A DNA stretch of 64,000 nt from Acridotheres tristis (GCA_037013685.1 CM072897.1:15670643-15734642), one strand, 5' to 3'. Numbered from the stretch's first letter, positions 37,801 through 51,528 are shown. Numbers and translations: made by a program. The notes: generated from the letters alone by a model not told the origin.

Positions 37801-39270
37801 GTAGGTTCTGGAATATCAACTACAACAGTGTTAAGAAGCCTGTTAAAAACTGCCATTTATAAAAATTTACAGTACAGCTAAAGAGAGACTCAGGTCTGTC
37901 CTAAATACCTAAAAAATAGGGGGACGGCATGGGTAGGACCAAAGGACAACAGAAAGCATGAGATCAGTTTATTAATTAACTTAAAGGCTATTTGCAAAAA
38001 TTATTATTTAGGTTTTCACCTCTGAGTTCTCAGGCAAACACACAATTACAAGCCAGACATTTCCATGGCCACATCTGCCTATCCAGCACAAAGACCTACA
38101 TTCAGTCCTTGATCAGCAGCACCCCTGCATCTAAAATAGAATAAATAAAAAGTTTAATTTTGCAAGACAATTGCAATGTCAGGCATTTTTACTGAACAAT
38201 ACACCTGAGAGGCAAAGAACAGAAAGCCGTTTCCATCTCAAGAAGTCAAAATCTCTTCAAAACAAAGCTAGCCTACGTTTTCCCCCCACGTTTCACCTTC
38301 ACTGTGTCAACAGAAATATTAAATGACTGTCAAGTTAATTCCAGGTATTAAAAAGGTGCTTTTAAGAGTAATTTTCACATTTGATTTTATAGCAAGCCTA
38401 AGCAAGGAACAGACACATCTTCTGGTACACAAACCCACAGGATGTTGCTCACTGCAATTTCTCAATGTTTCTGTAATTCCAATGGTTTTTAGAACGTGGC
38501 CACATTAGCCATAAATCCAAGACAAGTTTTCTAAACCTGAAGATGAACCTAGGCACTTAACCACTTTGCAAGTTTGCAAAATGGGACAAAGCAAGGACAT
38601 ATAGTTAATAACAGATAAATTGTCTCCTTTTACTCCCTTCTTTTAGCATCAAAGCACAGAGAAATCACACAGCTAAAAGAGAAAACTTCTGAAAATTCTT
38701 GCTTTCCTCCCGAGGATACTACTTTAAACTCCACATCCAGAGCACGGAAGGGTCTGTATTTCTGCGCCACTCAAATTTATTTAAAGGTAAACACTAACTT
38801 CTCAAAACAATCCCAAAGCATTTATACCCTGCCCAGATATTCCTTTGTAAGACTTAAATACGCATACAAGTCAACCAGAAATAATCAACCACTATTTAGT
38901 GTATTGCATTAGTAGCAGGAAATCAGGAAGAACTAAGACGAAAGGCACCAGAAGGCAACTCTGACTTCCGCGACACGGCTCTGCTACGCCTGCAGCGGAA
39001 CAGCCGCTCTGTGCGAAATACTGCGGGGCAGGGCAAGGGACGCTCCCCTCGAAGATCTGCGTGTTCACAGCTCTTCCCTCCGCGGCGGCGGCGGCACGGC
39101 GGGGGAGCTGCGGGCGCGGCCGAGGAGCTGCTCGCGGCCACCGCCGCCCACCGGGCCACAGCGCTGAATCCACCGCCCCCTGCGCACCGGCGGCCGGGCC
39201 GCGGCCCCGCCTGGCCCCGTGCCCGCCCCGCGGCTCCCGGCCCGGCGCTGCCGCCCCTCCACGGCCGTAC
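34843..39270 (-). other. BNIP2: BNIP2 first intron
   Basis: This interval separates the first coding exon from the CpG-island exon near 39.3 kb. The acceptor for the first coding exon lies a little upstream of the ATG, perhaps ctctgttag about 20 bases before it. Apart from a CR1 scrap at 35.1 kb I see no gene or structured element. 36.0-36.6 kb is somewhat less AT-rich but I cannot assign it. Confidence 0.6.
35109..35200 (-). mobile_element. Degenerate CR1 LINE scrap, 3' end
   Basis: The text catacaataattcaggttgg, then aagggatttcatgcagtcaa, then ccttgagcaacct matches the reversed CR1 3' end (tail, then the ggttggaagggac-like region). It is short and worn, in minus orientation within the BNIP2 first intron. 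Confidence 0.65.
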
Positions 39271-39560
39271 CTGACGGGAGCGGGGCTGGGCCGCGCCGCG
39301 CGCCCGCGCTCCCCCGGAACTGCATCCGCCGCCCGCGGCACGTGACAGTCCTGGCCGCGCGCGGCTCGGACACTCGCGCGCATGCGTGAGCAGCGCGGGG
39401 CGGGGCCGGCGCCGCCGTGAGGGAGGGAGGGAGGGAGGGAGGCGGCACAGTGCCGCGGAACGGAACAGAACAGAACAGAACAGCCCCCGTGAGGGGGGGA
39501 CCACGGGGACCACCGAAAGCAGCTCCCGGCTGCGCAGGGGCACCGTAAGAGTGACACTGC
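39000..39560 (-). promoter_or_regulatory. BNIP2: BNIP2 CpG-island promoter
   Basis: A dense CpG island surrounds a good splice donor, CTCCCGTCAG/gtacgg on the minus strand with the last exon base at 39271. It fits a non-coding first exon of roughly 75-130 bases. A CACGTG E-box at 39339-39344 reads GTCACGTGCC on the minus strand, eight of ten positions of the TFEB/CLEAR consensus GTCACGTGAC. No TATA box is visible. Assignment to BNIP2 rests on position, strand and gene order. Confidence 0.65.
39419..39483. repeat. GGGA and GGAAC/AGAAC short tandem repeats
   Basis: A (GGGA)n run of about 25 bases at 39419-39443 is followed at 39457-39483 by five-base units GGAAC changing to AGAAC. Both lie just upstream of the BNIP2 first exon. 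Confidence 0.9.
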
Positions 39561-39596
39561 GTGAACGACAGCGTTGTCCAAAGGCTCCTGGTACTC

Positions 39597-39830
39597 ATTC
39601 AGTCTTAGTGCTGTGACCAGTGCCCTGGGGAGCCTGTTCAGTGCATTACCACCCTGTGTGTTAAAAGCCTTTTCCTTGTACCCAGCCCTGCCCTGACAGC
39701 TCCAGCCGTTCCCTCGGGCCTGACTTGGCCACAGGGCAGAGATCAGTGCCTGTCCCTGCAGCCCGCAGGGAGTTCGCCCGTCAGTCTCCCCCAGGCTGAA
39801 CCGGCCAAGGGCCCTCGGCCGGCGCTGCTG
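39597..39830 (-). mobile_element. CR1 LINE internal 3' UTR fragment next to BNIP2 promoter
   Basis: Reversed CR1 text is clear: ccctggggagcctgttcagt, accaccctgtgtgttaaaag, ccgttccctcgggcctg, agatcagtgcctgtccctg and ccaggctgaaccggccaagg. The octamer tail end is missing. It starts within about 300 bases of the inferred BNIP2 first exon. Confidence 0.85.
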
Positions 39831-42800
39831 TGGCTGAGGGCCAGGGACGGGCCCTGCGCCGGGCCGCCCTCTGCTGGAGGTGATTAACGCTAATGAGCTG
39901 CTGTCCCTGCACTCGGTACCGCCCTGCCCCGCTGCCCGCGCCGCTTGTCGCAGCACGGTCGAGTCTTGGGTCGCCCCCCGTGGGACACGGGACGGAAAAC
40001 ATCAAATCCAGATGTGCAGAGCTGGAGTGCTGATGCTTCAGGAGCCCAACAAGGTGTAAGATGAGTGTCAAAAGCAGGAGGGGAACCTCCTGCATGAGGG
40101 AAAAGAGCACAGGTAATGTCAGCACAAGCACAGCGGTAGCAGAGGTACCGAGGAAAACCTCAGAATAGCCGCATCGTTTGCAGGTACAATTTCACCTGTA
40201 TAAATACAGCATCCAAAATACAGACCTTCATCACAGTAAAATCATGCGAAGGTAGATAAATCTAATTTATTTTATCTCTTTCACGTGCCCAATGGTAATG
40301 GCACCAGGTTTAGAAGTAAGGTTTTGGCTAAGGTTTAAAACTTGCCACTAACACATAATATACAGACAGCTACTGACTTGATCACAGCTGATCTATTGCC
40401 CAAAAGACACAACAATAGCAGCAAAGTTTGTTTTATTGTAGACTACTAAATGAACTTGGAATGAATGTACTGACATGCAGCAGTGTGGAAGGAATTAAAA
40501 AGGGATTTAAGGATGCAAAAAATGCATAGAGGAAAACATGAGAAAGAAAAATACTACTAAAGAAAAAGCAAGAACCACCAACCAGCAAATAAAAAATTAT
40601 TATAAATAACAGGGGAAAAAGCACCATTATGAAGGTATATTAATCAGAATATTGAAAATATGTTCATAAAGAATTAGTATTATGCACAGCAGATGGCCTA
40701 AGGGCAGTATACATACATTATCATATGGAAGTTATAAATATAAAGGAAGAGTTGGCTAAAGTATAAAGAAATCACGTTTTAAGAAAAATTGTCATATTTA
40801 ATACTTCTAAAAATGTGCTTCAGTTGCTGATAAACTGAAAAGTATATTCAAAATGCACAAATATCTGCAAGAGACCGAGGCCAAACTCAGATCACACTGG
40901 TCAGAAAGTTGTGTAATTTCCCATCTCTTACACGGGGTGGCACAAGATAGCTGGAAATCCATCAAGTGTTCAAATTGAACTGAGAAACAAGCAAACAAGA
41001 GGTCAGAGCCAACTACGAGACAATGTTGAATAATTCTATTTTTAAACATCAGACAATTGCAAATATAAGCAGTTTCTGACACAAAAGCATTACCAAGGAG
41101 AACAGGCTTGAAGGAATAAGGCTCTGTTGTATGTATTTTGTCCTGTGCATGGGGAAAATCAACTGTTACACAATTTCAGGGTCTGACATAATTGACAATT
41201 AACCTTTAAATAGAAATTAGTCATCAAAAGTAGCAGAATGCAAAACATTCCCCTTTTTTATAGTCCCTTCACGTTTTACATATTCGAAAAATATTTTCTA
41301 GTAATCTAAAAAAGCCCCATCAACTAGATGGGAAGTGCCTCCCTTTCAAGTGGTTTAAACCACAGCTCAGAAATGTTGGAAAACATTAATTTGAAAGTCT
41401 TTCTCAATGGGGGTGGATGTGGATACTGCATTTGTACAGAATTCCTCCTTGCCATTTTCTCTATACAGGAAATCCAGATACTTTTGTGGGGGTTTTTTGC
41501 AACTTTATTTTGCCCTTTTTTGATGGTAAGGTTTTTGGGCTATAGTTTATCTTGCTTTTGTAGTCAATAAAAATAATTTGTCTCCTGCCTTAGACAAAAG
41601 TGATATCAAATGACAAGATCAACATGTTACAGAATAGCAGCTTTCAGATACGTGGATAAGAGGTAGGTAGTGTATAATATTCTGCTTCACTTCTGATTTT
41701 CTGTCACCTCCTCTTTAAAGCCATTCTGATGCACTCAGTTGTCCCACTGCAAGAGTAGCTGAGTTTCACAGTCTTTGCATATCATGGGGTAAAGTATTGA
41801 TCTGAAAGTGACCCTCACCCAGTCTGTGTCGCTGTGTTCTGTTCCCAAGCTGCCTGAGCTGCTTCAGGTACAGCTCACGATGCTGTCGTGGGTTCGTTTT
41901 TAAGCAGACTGTCACTTCACTTCCCCCAACACACCCCTCTGGTGTTTTGTCTTTTTCCGTCTCTGAACAAATGATCGGTTGTTGGAATGAAGCCAAGTTC
42001 TAAGTCAGGTCCTCGTGAACAACTTGTGTTTGGAATTCAGCTGCAGAAGTACAAAAGCAGAGACAATGTGCATCCTTCGAAGACTCAAACAAAACTGCAC
42101 GTTTGCTATTTCAAGGACGTAGCTATTACCTACATACAATCTATTGATCCTCTCTGTGTATGATTTGCAGGGGGTTTTATATATTTTCAGAGAGCATCAC
42201 AGTGTATTGGCTACAAACAGCCATACTGGTATGAGAGGAAGCAAGAGCCAGCTTGCTGTCCATGAGAAACTTCCTGCCTGTGTTTGGAAGGGATAATGAT
42301 TTGGATGTATAATGATTATTTTGTTTACAGAACATCTTCACGTTTTTCATTAGTCTTTAAATTAGATTTTTGTATTGCAAGTGAAAGGTACTAAATACAT
42401 GACTATTCATACCATATTTGCTGGCATTTATGCCCTCAAGAAAAGTGAGTATTAATCCTGAATTTCATTTTGGCTGAAAACTGAGGGATCTATTAATTGT
42501 TGGAATAATGCATAAAAATAAAAGCAATAGATTTCTTGCATCTCCTTCCAGGTAGGTAGCACTAGATAATTCCAGTGCAGCAATAGAACTGCAGACAAAT
42601 GTATGGTTGTATACTGTTAACATTCCTAAATTTGTACTGGGAAATGGATACAGATAACTTCTGTTTTCTGAGGTTATTTTCTGCATATTTGTTTTTGACA
42701 TGGTAAACATTCTTACCTTCCTGTGCCTTATAAAAAATGTCTTTGCCATTTGCAGTATTAATGTCTGCAGTAATGCTGGGTTAATATTATAATTTTTGTC

Positions 42801-42884
42801 AATTGTGGTCTAAATCCTGTATCAGTTGTGGATGAATCACACCAAGAAAATATTTATGCATAATCAAAAAATCTGCAGCTTTCT

Positions 42885-42910
42885 TGTTATGAAACAAGAG
42901 TTTCATAACA
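42885..42910. repeat. Perfect 11-bp inverted repeat, 4-base loop
   Basis: TGTTATGAAAC at 42885-42895, loop AAGA, then GTTTCATAACA at 42900-42910. No coding context. Confidence 0.97.
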
Positions 42911-45119
42911 GTTGAGTTCTCAATTTGCGTTTCTGTGTGTTCTGATGGTCAGGCTGTTATCCTACCTGCATGCAGGACACATTCAGTTCAGCTCACTTCC
43001 AGCAGCTCCTGGAAAAAAACACAAAACACACGAAGTACCCTGTTACACGGACAGAAGATATCTTTGCTGGTTGAGCTTGAGGGGAAAACTGGGTACAATT
43101 ATATATTCTTTTAATTATTCATGACTTGGGTCTGAAGTGAATGTGTATACATCTTTCACTTATTCACTTTATAAAATTCAAAACTAAGCCCAGGAGCAGT
43201 TTTATTCTTGGCAGCATGACAAGTTTCCTTTCCTCAACGAACCAGTCAAAGGAATTGTTCCTCAGAGAGTTTGTCATCCTCACATATCCCAGAGAGGCGG
43301 GAGAGAAGCTGGCATTCATTACGCCCCTAGTTACACATGTGTGTGTGCTCTCTCTCCTTCTCCCTCTCTGACTGTGACAACAAGCCCATCTCAGAGGACT
43401 ACGTTTATCTCTAGCATGTGGTTTCATTTGTGTAGCTGATTTGCAGTTCATTAATCTAGAAAGCATTGCTCAGTTCTGGTAAGGATGATGCATCCATCCA
43501 GATTCTGCTTACTCCCCTTTCTCTCCCTGATACAGCTCAGTTCAGAGAGAGGGAATTTGTGCTGTTTTGCAGAGCAACTACAGCTAAAGCAGTTCAGAAG
43601 CCAAAAGCTGATGTAAACACACACCAGGAAATTGTTTTGATCTGGCCTATCAGGCTGCTGGCAATGCACTGTGCTTCCTTGGGAGACATGCAAATTTATG
43701 GGACACAACTTGACATGATTAAGGCAACGCATACAGAATAGGTAATTGCCCTTTGGCAAGAGAACGATGTCAAGAGCCAATGATTCTTTACATTCCTGGC
43801 AGTGCAGGTAGAATCGTGAAATTAGGAGCCTCTTGGAAATTCATTATAATGTAGGAGTTTGATTGGTTATTTTTTAAACTACGTTTTCCCAACTTTTATA
43901 TGGTATTACTATTAATTGTTTGTCTTGCTGGAGAACCTAAGAACAATAGTCCATTTGTAGCCTTTAAAACCTAAATCTGTATCTGCTGATATTATGACAG
44001 CTTATGATAGTTGTTGAGTTTGGAGGCAACAACAACAACAAAGAGGAGTTAAAATAATGCCACAGGGAAACATCAACTTCTGCTGCTTACTCACAGCAGT
44101 GGGGTTCTTCACTTTGAAATTTAATTATCAGAGATACTGACACTCCTTGTTGACAGACATGTGCTCAGAACTCATCCCCATGCCTGAGTGAGGTAGGTTT
44201 CAGCTTGTGTCAGGGTTAATGAGAAATTACTGATCACTACCTGGGAATTTGGGGGTAAGAATGGCTGAACTTAAGGTGAAAGACTCCATATCCTATTACT
44301 GCTCCCCTGAGCCTGCCTGGCAAATAGCGAACTGTAATGTCTTAATTAACAATGTGCTAGAATCAACCTTATTCTCCCTCACAAGCTGTACACATTGCTA
44401 ATCACATTAAGTAGGCACACAGGAGCACAAGGCAAGCAGGCTGAGGCAGTTGAGTTTCCCACTGTACTGCAGAACAAGGCAAGTCTGGTGGCACTGGGAA
44501 GATGCTGGAACGGCACCCTTTTGTTTAATGCGAATGGGAGGAAAGAAATGCCACTGTATGCTGGAGAACATTACCTTTCCCACCTCCTGGACAAGGCAGG
44601 CCCAGCAGACACAGGAGACTGTCTTGGCCAAACTTAAAGGGAAAGCAATGCAAGGGAACAAACTCGTAGTAGGAGCACAAAGTACGGAGCTGTCACCTGT
44701 CACAGGTGTGTTACACAGGGAGTCTGGCACACAGGTTCTGTGCTCAGTGCTCACCAGCCCCAGTGCCAGCACAGCCTTGCTGTGCTGGGTGCACAGTGAG
44801 AGGAAAGAACAAGTGTGCTTGGAGTATGTTGTGTTCTGCCTGTGAACAGCTGGCACATGATTCTTCAGGGACTTGTGCCATCTGGTACAGATCAGAATCT
44901 ATCATGTTACACAGCTCCTTTATCAGAAATGGGAATTTGGAAGAACATCACAAAGCTGTGATTAGTTTGCTGGTACAAATTTGACTTTTGAACTACGAAA
45001 CTGCTTCTAAAAATTACATTCTCTGGTTTTTCCAGAGATAATTGATAAGTACTTAATTTACTAGGTTCTGCTATTTGGATAACTAAAAGTGTGTAATTAA
45101 AAATGTGTAATTTCCTGAG

Positions 45120-45139
45120 TTTTTTTAGATCTAAAAAAA
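45120..45139. repeat. Perfect 20-bp palindrome
   Basis: TTTTTTTAGATCTAAAAAAA is self-complementary without a spacer and has a BglII-type AGATCT centre. Confidence 0.95.
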
Positions 45140-48100
45140 AATACAGTAGCAAAGTTATTTTTGGAGCTATAATGCTCCAAATTTGTTTTTTGCCATCCTT
45201 TTTCACTGATATATAACTTTGACTTTTCCTCCACTGATACCTATCATGTTCTTCTTTAAATTAATTTTTAGTTCTCTGTTGCTTCATGTATTAAATGCAA
45301 CTTTTTGAAGTAATTTCTATCTAAGATTTCTGCATCAGAACCTTCGTGTCCAAGCTTTTATTCAGGTAGAATTACTTGGATTTTATCCTGGCCATTAATT
45401 TTAATTTTCTAACAGTATTTTTTGAAGAGTAGCTAAATTAAATCATTTTTGCAATTAGTGTCAAATTAATCCGTAATGGAAGGTAGATAACAGCAGAGAT
45501 GAAGTCTCTTAGATTTTGACAGATACCCTCATTGGGTTTAATGTTTTGTATAATATCTCCTTAAGTGAGGAAAGAGCTTGCCTTGATGACTTCCTTCCTC
45601 ATGCCCAGGCTGCTGGCCACAGAGAATAACTCTTTTTCCATTTCTGCATTCTAAGAGGGAGTGCTGTTAACCCTGATTATATCAAAAGCCATTTGTGCCA
45701 TAATCAGACCTTATCTCTGGCACTTGATAGCTGATGGTTGCTGCAGCTCCGTGGATTGTAACATATGAAGTCTAGCACAAAATATAACAAAACCAAAAAA
45801 CAAAACCCACTCAAAAATCCCCCTCAAGCTTGATTTCATTGGGACAGGGGAAAAAGAAGTCAAATGATCAATCTGACCAGTGGAAACCAAGGGATAGTAA
45901 TCTCCAGTTGGCAAACTAGTGGAGAAAAGGAGGCTGGAAATGGATTAACAAGACCAGTCATCTTAGGATCAATTCCTGGATCAACAAGAGTTGGATCTGA
46001 AAGTACCAGAAAATCCTAGGAGTTTGTCATTTAAACTGACCAAAATAAAGTAAATACACTTGTACTTACATCAGGGTCACTGGAGTGGGGCCATAGATAC
46101 ATCTGTACCCAAAGTGCTATAGTTTGAGGTACTTGGCTCTGAGCAGCTCCTCTGCTCTGTCCTGGGACTGAACTCAGCTTCAGTTTCTCCAGTGATTAAA
46201 TGCTCAGAGTCCTCAGACACTTTCATTTTCTAAGACGAACTTTTTTGGACATTGATGTAATGGTTTATTTATTCTGGTATCATATGGCATCACTTAAATG
46301 ATTGGTTAAAATAAAAACTTATTTTTGTGCCAGATCTGGCCTCTCTGAATTCAGTGGCAGTTTTGTTTAAAGTAGTAGCATGTTTAAAATTACTGAGATT
46401 CAGGAATAGATGAACTATTTTTAGAAATTGTCTGTTAAACTTGAGAATATGAGTAAGCAGTTCTGCTGGGGTAAAATTAATTATAATTTTTTACTGCTTT
46501 TGGATTCCTTGTGTATTCTGTAAACATACTTTGGGTTTGGTCATGCCCTACTAGTCTAGCAGAATTCTCAGAGAACGTTAGTAGAGCTGGTGACCAAAAA
46601 CCAACCAAACATGAAACCTCAATAAAGCAGTCCACCCCCCCAAACCCCAAACATTACTTACTGACATCACAGGAAAACACCCAAGCTTTGAGGTGCAAGG
46701 GCTAAACATACCAGATATAAGTGGGTAAAAGAACTGAAGCACTTATGCTGGGGGCTGTAAGACCACCAGCAAGCAAACAAGATTTTACCTTTCCACAGCT
46801 ATAAGGCCCCAGCTGGTGCTGCACCTTGGCTATTGCAGCTCTGGCTGTCAAACTGCCCCAGCCCAGCTGCACCTTTCTGGCCCAGGTTGCCCTCCTATGG
46901 CACAGGGTGCAGAGCAGAAAGTTGGCTACTTCTCCTCTACCACAGTTTACAGCCAGACTTATCAGAACCAGCTCAAAGCTGTGGCAATTTAAATTAAATT
47001 ATTACATTATTAGGTCATTATTAATGGGTAAAAGCTGTCTTTGCTGGTTCTAGTGTGGAAGCAGTAACAGAACAAGGGCTCCTCATAATCGGTCCTGAAT
47101 TGGACATAATGAATCAAAACCTTTTGGATGCCTTTGAAATCAAGACTGACACGTAGAAAATCTGTGTGTAGTTTTCAGTTTTGCTCTTTTCGTGACCTTG
47201 GCCAAGGAAGATCACAATCTGCTCTGTGGCTCCTTATTACCTCAATTCACAAACAAACATTGTAGACTGTAAATTCTTCTGTCTAGCATGATGTTAAGGT
47301 GTTAGTTTTGCACATTGAAGCCTTGGCTTTCTCTGGAGCTATTTAATGTTACTGTAGCATCAAAGAACAATGCCAAACTATTGATTTTGGGATCATAGGG
47401 ATCATTTAAATTCAGTGTTAATAATATTTATTCAGCTTTACTCTGTGAACCCCACAAATGAAGAATACTCCCAAGTCCTTGAAATTCCTCCTGTGAATAT
47501 CCTCTGGAATATTTAAGCCTTTCAGTTTACTTTGTGTTGAGCTGAATGTGTGAGATTAGCAATTAATGAGGTCTCTGAGAATGGGGATGTCTCCCTCAAA
47601 TACTGTTTCTTGTAAAGTTTACACCTATGTGCTTGCAGAGACCTAAGTGTCATTTGTGGGTATCAGTCAGTTTCCTCACAGACACAGAGTGGATCTCAAA
47701 TTCTGTAGAAATAGGAGACATAAGGAATGCTGTTAAAAGTGCAGCATTTTGCAGCCAAGTGTCCACATAGAAAATTCAATCAGTTCTACTTATTGGCCAG
47801 AATATTTGGAAGGAGATTTTTCCTGAAAACAGAACTGAAAATCCTTTGCCTCACTGCTATTCACTCTAGGTAAGCAAAAATCAATACAGATTTAGCTAGA
47901 GGTGAATTTTGTTAGATTCATGATCAAGTGAAATGTGAAAAGCACTGTCACACAGGACAATATTGAGGCATCATAAGCACCATAAGAAAATAAAAAGACA
48001 GTAAGAGATGCATCTGTTGTGTCCCACAATCTTCAGTTTATCCCTCAGGCACGCAAAAGAATTGAGCAAACCAGAAAGAACCTCATATATTGGAGCAATC

Positions 48101-49689
48101 TAGAATATTGGCCTCAATTTTCAGTGGATTTACAAACTGCTATTACTAACTATGACTCATCAAGATTAAAAAAGGAAAATAATTTAGTCGGGGCTGTTGT
48201 CAAGTCAGTATTTAATGTTACTTTTGGTATTTGCTGTGATAAGCAGTAAAATTTGCACACTCCTTGATAAATCATTGTTTAGCAATGTCTAGAGGGTCCA
48301 GTAAATGGTTTGAAATTGCCACAATGTAATAAATGGTTATTTGATAATGAATGAAATTGTTTGAAAATACTGTTAAAATGTCACATTTTAATATATAGAA
48401 CATTAGTCAAAAGGAGTGCAAACATGGAAACCATAGTGACACTATAAATATACTGCAACAAATGCATTTATTTGTACAGGGCAAATAGTAGGTGCTGTAT
48501 ACAAACCAGTATAAATTGATATATGAAGTTAATTTCAATCTGTAAAAGTAATTGCATTGGTTTAACTTATTTAACTCTCCTTACAATAATATTTATAGCA
48601 GAGCAAGAAAGTAAAGAAATAAATGATGATAAATAGATAAAATACATAGGAAATGGGAATTGTTTTCCAGTTTAATTATGCTGTCACATAAAATTATCAC
48701 TGAAATACACTATGCCAACAAGAAGAATACATTAAAATCCCATTATGCTGTGCAGAATTGGCTGGTTTGTGTTGCTGTTTATTCCAGAAACAGCTTTTTA
48801 TCTTTTCAACTGCCAGGAAATTTATACTTTTTTAAAAAATAAAGTGGTGCAAAAAGGACAATAAAAGCTATGCCAGCTGATAATTGACCTGTAGAACAAA
48901 GGTAGGAAGCAAGAATGTCACATTTTTCTCTTCAAGAATAAATGTGCCCACCAGCAAAATTTGAAGGAAAAAAAACCAAACCTGCTCAGAACAAATAATT
49001 TTCATTCTTTTTTTCCCCTTGGTCACAACTCCAATTGAAGAGTTTTCCATGGCTATAGGCTCCATATAATGTGCTCACATACTGTGGTGATGAGGCATTG
49101 TTATAACTGGAGTAAGAGCAGGACCAACAAGCAGTAAAAACATTATAGTAAAAAACCATTTGTGTTCTTCTTCCACACCAGATATTTGTGGTTTCAAACT
49201 CAAGTTTATATTATCATTTCTTTCCATGATGCATTAATACCTGTAGTATTTTTTATCTTTTTGCTTTCAAACAACAAAATCACAGCTTACTAGAGCCAGA
49301 AAAATACAAGGATTTCATTGAAGAGGACTTGTTTTTTTCTACTCTATTTTTTTCCCAGAACACTTGAAGCTTAGGTCACCTGGAAATAGCTATCTGCTAT
49401 TATGTAGGTAAAGAATACTATAATGCTGTAGTTAATGCTAATAATATGCTGCATTATTTTGACCTCTTAATGACATAATAAATCTTGCTGTGTTTTTAAA
49501 TTTGCAACTTCCATGTCTGAGTGATTAAGTAGGGATTGTTGCTTTACCTAATTTTAAAAAAATTAATCATTGCTCTTTAGGATTCCAGTTAATATCTGGA
49601 AAATATATTCTTCAGAGACTGCAAATTCAAAGGAAAGTTTTAAATAGATACGTCCTTAATTTTTTAATCTTGTTTTTTTGAACATACCA

Positions 49690-49723
49690 AATCAGAGGCA
49701 CACTAAATCTTTAGCCTCTGATT
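49690..49723. repeat. Perfect 10-bp inverted repeat, 14-base loop
   Basis: AATCAGAGGC at 49690-49699 and GCCTCTGATT at 49714-49723 flank a 14-base AT-rich loop. A second short stem, ATTGAT with ATCAAT, follows immediately. Confidence 0.95.
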
Positions 49724-51479
49724 GATGAGTTTGATCAATGAGGATAAGCAATACCTTAAGTAGAAAGGAAATCTCAAGGAAATAAAATACCTAGAAAGAA
49801 AATACTATGTGCTTTTGCACAGAAGATAAGGCAGCTTTCTGTGTCAGATGAGATTTAGGTCATCAAAGATACTCCTAGTATTTGCCATACCTGTGTAAAT
49901 TAAATGAATGGACTAGCTCCAAAACTCTATGCCAGCTTCTTAAAATTATGTGTATGCAGCAAGAACGATTTTGTAAAGCTGTCTATTGCTATAGAAGAAT
50001 GGCTATAACTAAAGTAAGCTATCATTAGACTTTGGAAAGGATCATTTATTATACTTCAAAATGGCCTGTTATTTCCAGTTCTTATTGAAAAAAATTGAAC
50101 GTGGAATGCTTTCAAATTTCAACTAAGTTGTAATATTGTTAACTTGCCTTCTGACAGTAGCAAATGATATTTTGGCTCACAGGAATGATTTATAGCCTTT
50201 ACCACATGAACATTTCAAAAGGGCATTGATGCACTTTTACACACCTTTTTGGGCTGAAGTGCTGTTCAATAATTATATGATAATTACATATATAATAATA
50301 ATAATTATTAGTAATTAACATTAGCAGTATCACAGTAATAGATAAAATAAGTAGAAAAAGTAATGGTTACAAAGACACAGAGCAACTTTCCACCATGTAT
50401 TATATGCTCATATCTTCAGCAAGAGCACCAAGGTTCTCTTGTCTCTGAACATACTCCTCAAAGCACAAAGAATTAAACAGAGTTAAAAAACCTCTTTCTC
50501 TTGCTAGTTTTTTTTTAATTTCTAGAAAATTAAACTACCTATGTAGAGAATCAAGAATTCTGTAAAAGTAAGGAAAGGCACTCTGATGGTTGTGATATTT
50601 TAGTTTTGAAAAACTAGGAAATTTTTAAATGGCAAGTGTTGTTAGAACAGAACAACCAACCAAAAAAAAGTATCTTCAGAAATCAGGTACAGAACTGAAT
50701 CTCCAAACCTGAGGCACTTGTTTTTCCCAAAACAGTCCCTCTATCATTAAAGCAGCATATTAAATTCCTGTATGTTTTCTCAGCATGACCCACAAGCTGC
50801 ACTCAGATCTCCCAGGGTTCTGTGCCCTGGACTTGAAGTGTTTTTACCAAACGTAGGAGAGAGTAAAAGAGCCAGGTGCTTCACAAAGTGCTGGAAAACT
50901 GAGGGGGTTTCAGCACTGTTGCCTGCAAGTAACTGGGGACATCTCTTGGGCAAGTAGGGCCCAAAGTCATCCCACAGAAAGGCCTCAGCTCAGTGTAACA
51001 TTTACTGGAGGAGCCCGGGGAGAAGCAGAAGGGCCCAGCCGTGCTTGCACTGCCTGCCTGTGAGGGCCAAGGCAGTGCTGTGCATTTGCCGTGGTGCTGT
51101 TGGGAAGGGCAGACAGGTAATGGCACTTGTTCTATGGATGAGCATTTTCAGCAAGGTCCCCCTGCCAACCTCGTGTCTTCTGGTTTGTCAGCTGTGCATT
51201 GATCGAGGTACAGATGAGCCACTGACCTAAGCTGTTACATGGATTGTGGGGGAAGTTCAGCTGTGAGGAATTTTACACATGCCAGGTTAGATTTTCCTTT
51301 GAGCTGATGGAACCATAAATATGAATTCTTCCTGCAGGTTCTATCTGTGGACAATTCAATCCACTTTCAAGGTTCAGCCAGATAAATGACTCAGGTAGAG
51401 ACATTTTGATCATGTGATTTGACCAAAGTGCAGGAAAAAGAAATATTTCCATCCTTGTCTATTTGAAACTTTCACCATT

Positions 51480-51528
51480 ATATAACTATATACATACACA
51501 TACATTTACATATTACACACATACAAAA
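51480..51528. repeat. TA/TACA-type microsatellite
   Basis: Impure alternating runs of TATA, TACA and CACA across about 50 bases. Confidence 0.8.

Noticed and set aside
38892..39956. 354-codon minus-strand open frame at the BNIP2 promoter
   Set aside because: Spans the CpG island and a CR1 fragment; no homology recognised, and the BNIP2 first exon donor lies inside it.
44690..44715. CACCTGT-C-ACAGGTG palindrome with two E-boxes
   Set aside because: Seven-bp arms are within chance expectation for 64 kb; no supporting context.
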